Shown in pieces: positions 27,219 through 30,852 of a stretch of DNA of 30,852 nucleotides. The notes below the pieces were generated by a model, which saw only the letters and a program-made list of their open reading frames with translations, was not told where the DNA came from and did no database searches. This stretch comes from CAJBIL01 sp044359525. GTDB lineage: Bacteria; Pseudomonadota; Gammaproteobacteria; Burkholderiales; Rhodocyclaceae. Where the stretch lies: positions 1 to 30,852 of the forward strand of contig JBIKLY010000035.1 of the NCBI GenBank assembly GCA_044359525.1. Reading direction: 5' to 3'. Each line of letters starts with the position of its first letter. The stretch's first letter is position 1. The position numbers were made by a program, and so were the translations under genes.

Positions 27219-29537
27219 TCAGGCAGCGTTCAGCGATTCGAGAACGCCGCTCAGTGCGCGCTCGAAAAGCGGTGTGCCGTTAACGATCGAGACATTGCCG
27301 TCACGCAACTGACGCGCCAGTGCTTCCGGTGAAATCGAAATGGCTTTGGCTGAACGGTGATTGCTGAAAACCAGAATGCCGCGCTGCGGGCTGATCCAGT
27401 TCAGTCGCTCGCGACTGCTGCTGCCATCCTCCTGGCGGAACTCAAGCCAGTCGCCGCGCTTGAGCGCTTCAACCTGGGCAAACGCTTCGCGGTCATCCGC
27501 CCGCCAGATCGGGCTGGCGCCGACCAGAATGATTTCCTCCACCTGCACACCGTTATCGACGCTACGGGTGACCAGCAGGTCACCTTCCTGATCCGCGCTG
27601 GGCGGCGGGGTGAAATCCGGTATTTGCGGCCTTGGGTCAGCCTCCGGGGTCGGCAGGCTGGCGGTCTCGCCTTTCAGCGCGGCCGCATGGCATTCAACGA
27701 GTTCATCAAAAAAAGCACGCCGCTGTGCCGGGTCTGCATCGATGCTGTCGAGTCCCCGATTGAGTTGGCCGAGCAGGCGTGGCAGCAAGCTGATCAGTTT
27801 GAGGCGGTCGTCCTGGGATTTTTTGGCCTGGATGCTCCAGTCAAGATCTTCCATGGCGGCGGTTGCCGACCTCCAGGCCGGGCTGTCGGCGTCATGCTCA
27901 AGCGCGACTTTCTGCAGGGCGTGAATCCAGTGATCACTCAGAAACGACTCGATCAATGCCGGTAGCGGGCGTACCCAGAACGACTGCACCGCATGCTGCG
28001 CGCGCTCCCAGGCATTTGCCTCCTGCTCGTGGCGAATGACGAGATCGGTGGCGGTCAGCGCCGTGCTTTCTTCTTCGTTTTCACGTTGATTTACGAAGAC
28101 GTCAAGGACGGCCAGCGCAGTTCCGAATACTTTTACATCGCTTTCAAACTCGTTCTGGATATGCTCAACGAGTTCGGCCAGTTTGCAATAGAAGGGGTCG
28201 GTTTCGTCGACCGCGCTGCCCCAGCGCACGGCAATTCCGGAAATGCTGCCGAGAAAGCGGCGGGCCGGGTGCTGACGGTCGCTGAAAAACTCCCGGTCGA
28301 GCATGGCGACCTTGAGCACGGGAATCTGCAGCCGGCTGACCAGTGCCTTGATCGCCGGCGGGATGTCCTTGTCGTCAAAAATAAAATCAAAGAGCATCGC
28401 AACGATATCGATCGTTACCGATTCGAGATGGCCGATCTGGCGCGCTGCGTCGGATTCGCGAACAGCGCGCACCCGATTGACTGGTACATTCTCGATAGCG
28501 CCCGACGATTGATGTTGCAGCTCGTCCAGCGATACGAAAAACATATGGCTGAGTGCGGCGGCATCGGGCAGCGGGCCCTGATTCTGGGTGGGTGCCGCTG
28601 CGCTGGAGGTGTTGCCACCCCCCATCGGATCGGCGAATCCTTCGCCGGATACGCCTGGCAGGCCGGGCGTTGCGCTTCGTGCCTGAACCAGCCGTTGCAG
28701 CGCACCCAGGATGCCTTCGCCGTCAAATTGCGCTCCATTTGACGAGTTGGCTAAAGTGGCGGGTGCGCCGCCCGAAGCGGCCGGGACGTTAGCGGTGGCG
28801 GATGGGCTGGCGCCAGAAATCGGATTGCTGCGTCGAAAGTCGCGTTTCAGGTCGGGCAATATGCCGCGTTCGACAAGGCGCGCGTTGATCCGCTGATAGA
28901 CCGGCGGCAGCGCAAGGTGTAGATGACGTTCCAGGCGCCGCAGCAACAGCAGGCGGTCTTCGGCGTCCGATCCGAGTGCTGCGCAGGCGTCGGTCAGTGC
29001 CTGACAGATGATCGGTGGTGACAGCGGGTTGGTGTGATCAACCGGCTCATCCTGGCCGAGTAGGGCGGCGACACGACGATCCAGTGAGTAAAGCTCGGTA
29101 TTGCAGGTTTCCGACAGCTGCGCCGAAAATTCACGGATCACGATGTTTTCCGAGAGGTCTTCATCGGCAACCAGCGTCAGCCCTTCAAAGTCGGGAACAT
29201 CCAGCGGCGTTTCGGGATTGCTGCTGTTCTGGCTGTTTCGGTTCAGGCAGCGCGCTGTTTCGGCATTCAGTTCGCGCCGGAAAGCTTCGATCAGTTGCTG
29301 CCAGTCTTTCTCGATGTCGGCACGCAGATCGAGATAACGGGTTTGTTTGATACGTTCGCGTGTCGAGTCGGCGAGGACAAAAAGCTCCTCGGAAACCGGC
29401 GCTGCAACCTCCCGCAGCCAGGCGGTCAAGGCTTCTTCAAGCTGCTCCTGGCATTCTTTGAGAATCCGTTGTCCCGGGCTGCGATCCCGCCCGATGCCGT
29501 TCAGGGCGATCACCTTGTTGGATGCGTATTTGCTCAT
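27219..29537 (-). CDS. DUF1631 family protein under a predicted cyclic di-GMP riboswitch
   Basis: 772 residues, soluble, no signal peptide. I recognise the DUF1631 pattern (also loosely annotated as thymidine phosphorylase in places, without support). It has a helical N-terminus (ILKECQEQLEEALTAWLREV), a Ser/Ala/Gly-rich linker near residues 240-320 and a long helical middle. The C-terminal segment (about 690-750) contains RGDWLEFRQEDG, RERLNWISPQRGILVF and a SISPEALARQLRDG stretch. That segment looks PilZ-like to me but lacks the standard arginine motif. GAGGG lies before ATG 29537. A long leader upstream holds a GEMM-I aptamer, and a good terminator follows. Function unknown; a role in cyclic di-GMP controlled behaviour is inferred from the leader. 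Confidence 0.88.
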   Translation of the reverse strand: MSKYASNKVIALNGIGRDRSPGQRILKECQEQLEEALTAWLREVAAPVSEELFVLADSTRERIKQTRYLDLRADIEKDWQQLIEAFRRELNAETARCLNRNSQNSSNPETPLDVPDFEGLTLVADEDLSENIVIREFSAQLSETCNTELYSLDRRVAALLGQDEPVDHTNPLSPPIICQALTDACAALGSDAEDRLLLLRRLERHLHLALPPVYQRINARLVERGILPDLKRDFRRSNPISGASPSATANVPAASGGAPATLANSSNGAQFDGEGILGALQRLVQARSATPGLPGVSGEGFADPMGGGNTSSAAAPTQNQGPLPDAAALSHMFFVSLDELQHQSSGAIENVPVNRVRAVRESDAARQIGHLESVTIDIVAMLFDFIFDDKDIPPAIKALVSRLQIPVLKVAMLDREFFSDRQHPARRFLGSISGIAVRWGSAVDETDPFYCKLAELVEHIQNEFESDVKVFGTALAVLDVFVNQRENEEESTALTATDLVIRHEQEANAWERAQHAVQSFWVRPLPALIESFLSDHWIHALQKVALEHDADSPAWRSATAAMEDLDWSIQAKKSQDDRLKLISLLPRLLGQLNRGLDSIDADPAQRRAFFDELVECHAAALKGETASLPTPEADPRPQIPDFTPPPSADQEGDLLVTRSVDNGVQVEEIILVGASPIWRADDREAFAQVEALKRGDWLEFRQEDGSSSRERLNWISPQRGILVFSNHRSAKAISISPEALARQLRDGNVSIVNGTPLFERALSGVLESLNAA

Positions 29538-29602
29538 GGCCGAACCCTCGTTTCCGTAATGCTTGTGGCAGGTGAGTATGGAAAATCAACAGGGCAGGTG
29601 AG

Positions 29603-29649
29603 AAAAAGTGCTTTAGTCGCACGCGCGCCAAAGTCGACAGGCAGCGTGC
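29603..29649 (-). other. Possible expression platform of the riboswitch
   Basis: On the minus strand GCACGC (29649-29644) can pair with GCGTGC (29624-29619). GTGC within the latter (29622-29619) can instead pair with GCAC (29611-29608), followed directly by TTTTT (29607-29603). The two pairings exclude each other, as in a terminator/antiterminator switch, but the terminator stem is only four pairs, so this is tentative. Confidence 0.25.
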
Positions 29650-29705
29650 TTGTCGGCGGTGTGGTGCTACGGTGCTGTGAGGAGTGAACCACGATCAACC
29701 TCGCT

Positions 29706-29803
29706 CTCTGGTAGCTCCGCTGCCATGGCCGATCCGTGGGAATCTGGCGTTAGGCCGGTAACTTTGCGTCCCCGTTTTTCAACGGGTTTGCCCTGTTTCA
29801 GAG
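29706..29803 (-). promoter_or_regulatory. GEMM-I cyclic di-GMP riboswitch aptamer
   Basis: Read on the minus strand, the segment contains in order a closing stem strand CTCTG and the core CAGGGCAAACC. A five-pair hairpin CCGTT-GAAA-AACGG with the GNRA tetraloop comes next, then GGGACGCAAAG and CCGGCCTAA. The second arm is variable (the CGCCAGATTCCCACGGATCGG area), followed by ATGGCAGC, GGAGCTACC and the closing strand CAGAG. This is the order and wording of the GEMM-I class (Vc2-like), including the tetraloop and the CUAA receptor side. It points toward the DUF1631 start, 169 bases downstream. Only the expression platform is unclear. Confidence 0.9.
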
Positions 29804-29879
29804 GCCGGTACGTTGAATGCGCCGGCCACGGTTAATGCAATGCTGGTGAAGGTGCTGCTAAAAAAGCACATGGTACCGC

Positions 29880-29900
29880 CTCATTGTTGGCAACAATGAG
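29880..29900. repeat. Perfect 21-base dyad just after queG
   Basis: CTCATTGTTG, a central G, and CAACAATGAG are exact reverse complements (29880-29889 and 29891-29900). A run of seven A (29901-29907 on the plus strand) separates it from the queG stop. For queG transcription the T-run therefore precedes the stem instead of following it, so it is not a standard terminator. Confidence 0.6.
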
Positions 29901-29907
29901 AAAAAAA

Positions 29908-30852
29908 TCAAGGGATATCGTTGTTCTTCTCGTGCTGCGCCAAACCCCAGGTGACGTGTTCGCGCACCAGCGGCGAGGGGTGATTGATCTGTGAGGCAAG
30001 CGCAGCGCGGCAACCCGGTGAATCGGGCGCGTTGCCGAGGGCGACGGCAATGTTGCGCAACCAGCGTTCGTGGCCGATACGACGAATCGGACTGCCGGCC
30101 AGCCGCTCGTCGAATTCTGCCGCGCTCCAGGCAAACAGCTCGGTAAGCGATGCGGAATCAAGCTGATGGCGCACTGCAAAGTCGGGGTCGCCGATTCGGG
30201 CAAAGCGGTTCCAAGGGCAGCAAAGCTGGCAGTCGTCACAGCCGTATATGCGATTGCCGATCAGTGGCCGCAGTTCAATCGGGATGGCGCCGTGCAGCTC
30301 AATGGTCAGGTAGGAGATGCAGAGCCGGGCATCCACCTCGTAGGGGGCGACGATGGCGGCGGTCGGGCAGGCATCGATACAGCGCCGGCAGTCGCCGCAA
30401 TGGTCGTCCTGTGGGGCATCCGGCGGCAGGGGAAGCGTCGTGTAAAGCTCGCCGAGAAAGTGCCAGGAGCCTTCGCGGGTGAGCGACAGGCTGTGTTTGC
30501 CGTGCCAGGCAATGCCGGACTGGCGGGCAAATTCAACTTCCATGACCGGTGCCGAGTCGGAAAATGCCCGGTAGTGAAAGCTTTCGGCCAAACCCAGTGC
30601 CTTCAGTTCACTGTCGATACGGTCGGCCAATTTCTGCAGGCGGTTACGAATCGGTTTGTGATAATCACGACCCAGCGCATACCGGGAGATGTGGGCCAGT
30701 TTCGGGTCGGCGAGGACTTGCTGGCTATCCCGGGCGGTGGGCAGGTAGGGCAGGCGGGCGGAGATGATCGATAGCGTGCCGGGTACCAGCGCCTCGGGTT
30801 CGGCACGCAATGGCGCGTGTTTGGCCATATAATCCATCTCGCCGTGCCGGCC
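29908..30852 (-). CDS. queG: Epoxyqueuosine reductase QueG (N-terminus beyond the right edge)
   Basis: 314 residues are visible. The reading frame continues through the right edge (GRHGEMDYMAKHAP), which is internal sequence in QueG; the ATG at 30837 is therefore not the true start. QueG uses cobalamin and two 4Fe-4S clusters to reduce epoxyqueuosine to queuosine in tRNA. The core SGIAWHGKHSLSLTREGSW and the two ferredoxin-type clusters CGDCRRCIDACPTAAI and CDDCQLCCPWN are all present. A C-terminal HEAT-like region follows (RWLRNIAVALGNAPDS, then PLVREHVTWGL). No normal terminator follows it. Confidence 0.96.
   Translation of the reverse strand, partial: GRHGEMDYMAKHAPLRAEPEALVPGTLSIISARLPYLPTARDSQQVLADPKLAHISRYALGRDYHKPIRNRLQKLADRIDSELKALGLAESFHYRAFSDSAPVMEVEFARQSGIAWHGKHSLSLTREGSWHFLGELYTTLPLPPDAPQDDHCGDCRRCIDACPTAAIVAPYEVDARLCISYLTIELHGAIPIELRPLIGNRIYGCDDCQLCCPWNRFARIGDPDFAVRHQLDSASLTELFAWSAAEFDERLAGSPIRRIGHERWLRNIAVALGNAPDSPGCRAALASQINHPSPLVREHVTWGLAQHEKNNDIP

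Larger units (their letters stand above)
29538..29907 (-). other. Long leader and control region of the DUF1631 gene
   Basis: A 370-base gap. From right to left it holds a perfect 21-base dyad after queG, and a dyad GGCCGG-N13-CCGGCC (29803-29827). The GEMM-I aptamer (29706-29803) comes next, and then about 170 bases of further leader with possible alternative hairpins before the DUF1631 ribosome binding site. I could not pick a convincing promoter; it should lie between about 29805 and 29880. Confidence 0.6.

Overview
The window looks like a chromosomal segment of a betaproteobacterium, most likely in the Rhodocyclales (Dechloromonas/Azonexus-like). This is inferred from gene order (ilvI-ilvH-ilvC-psd-pssA-leuA; a sigma factor followed by DUF3619, DUF3106 and RDD genes; DUF1631; xseB-ispA-dxs) and from protein flavour, not from a database search. 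Nearly all of it is dense housekeeping sequence. I saw no tRNA, rRNA, CRISPR array, insertion sequence or prophage gene.

Layout. 1-3010 (minus): pepA, holC, a small unknown gene and valS (cut by the left edge), with overlapping stop/start codons and non-ATG starts for pepA (GTG) and holC (TTG). 3084-5230 (plus): lptF-lptG, the LPS export permeases. 5237-7132 (minus): a four-gene unit of ECF-like sigma factor, DUF3619 membrane protein, DUF3106 periplasmic protein and RDD membrane protein. The sigma gene probably begins at a CTG codon. 7270-13693 (plus): branched-chain amino acid genes ilvI-ilvH-ilvC and leuA, with the phosphatidylethanolamine genes psd and pssA between them. Two sizeable stem-loops lie between ilvC and psd. 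13744-16616: a DUF2069 gene, a YihY-family membrane protein gene and a 521-residue unknown protein with a possible divergent PilZ-like motif pair. 16776-18808 (plus): the ribosome and tRNA-modification operon rpsP-rimM-trmD-rplS, ending in a strong bidirectional terminator. 18886-22827 (minus): the isoprenoid operon xseB-ispA-dxs with folE2 coupled at its end. 22828-23160: a 333-base gap with an xseB promoter and an unassigned terminator-like hairpin. 23161-24362 (plus): a SpoIIAA-like protein and a two-domain rhodanese. 24363-27030 (minus): a fadH-type 2,4-dienoyl-CoA reductase gene followed by its probable TetR regulator, with a 26-base dyad (probable operator) upstream. 27219-29537 (minus): a DUF1631 gene. 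29908-30852 (minus): queG, cut by the right edge.

The most interesting item is at 29706-29803 on the minus strand. The 370-base gap upstream of the DUF1631 gene carries what reads as a complete GEMM-I (cyclic di-GMP) riboswitch aptamer, oriented toward that gene. The DUF1631 protein has no known function, and its C-terminal segment looks PilZ-like to me. Together these suggest that it belongs to a cyclic di-GMP regulated process. A second possible PilZ-like protein is at 15051-16616. The sigma/DUF3619/DUF3106/RDD unit is a second candidate for an undescribed signalling system: sigma factor, possible membrane anti-sigma and possible periplasmic sensor.
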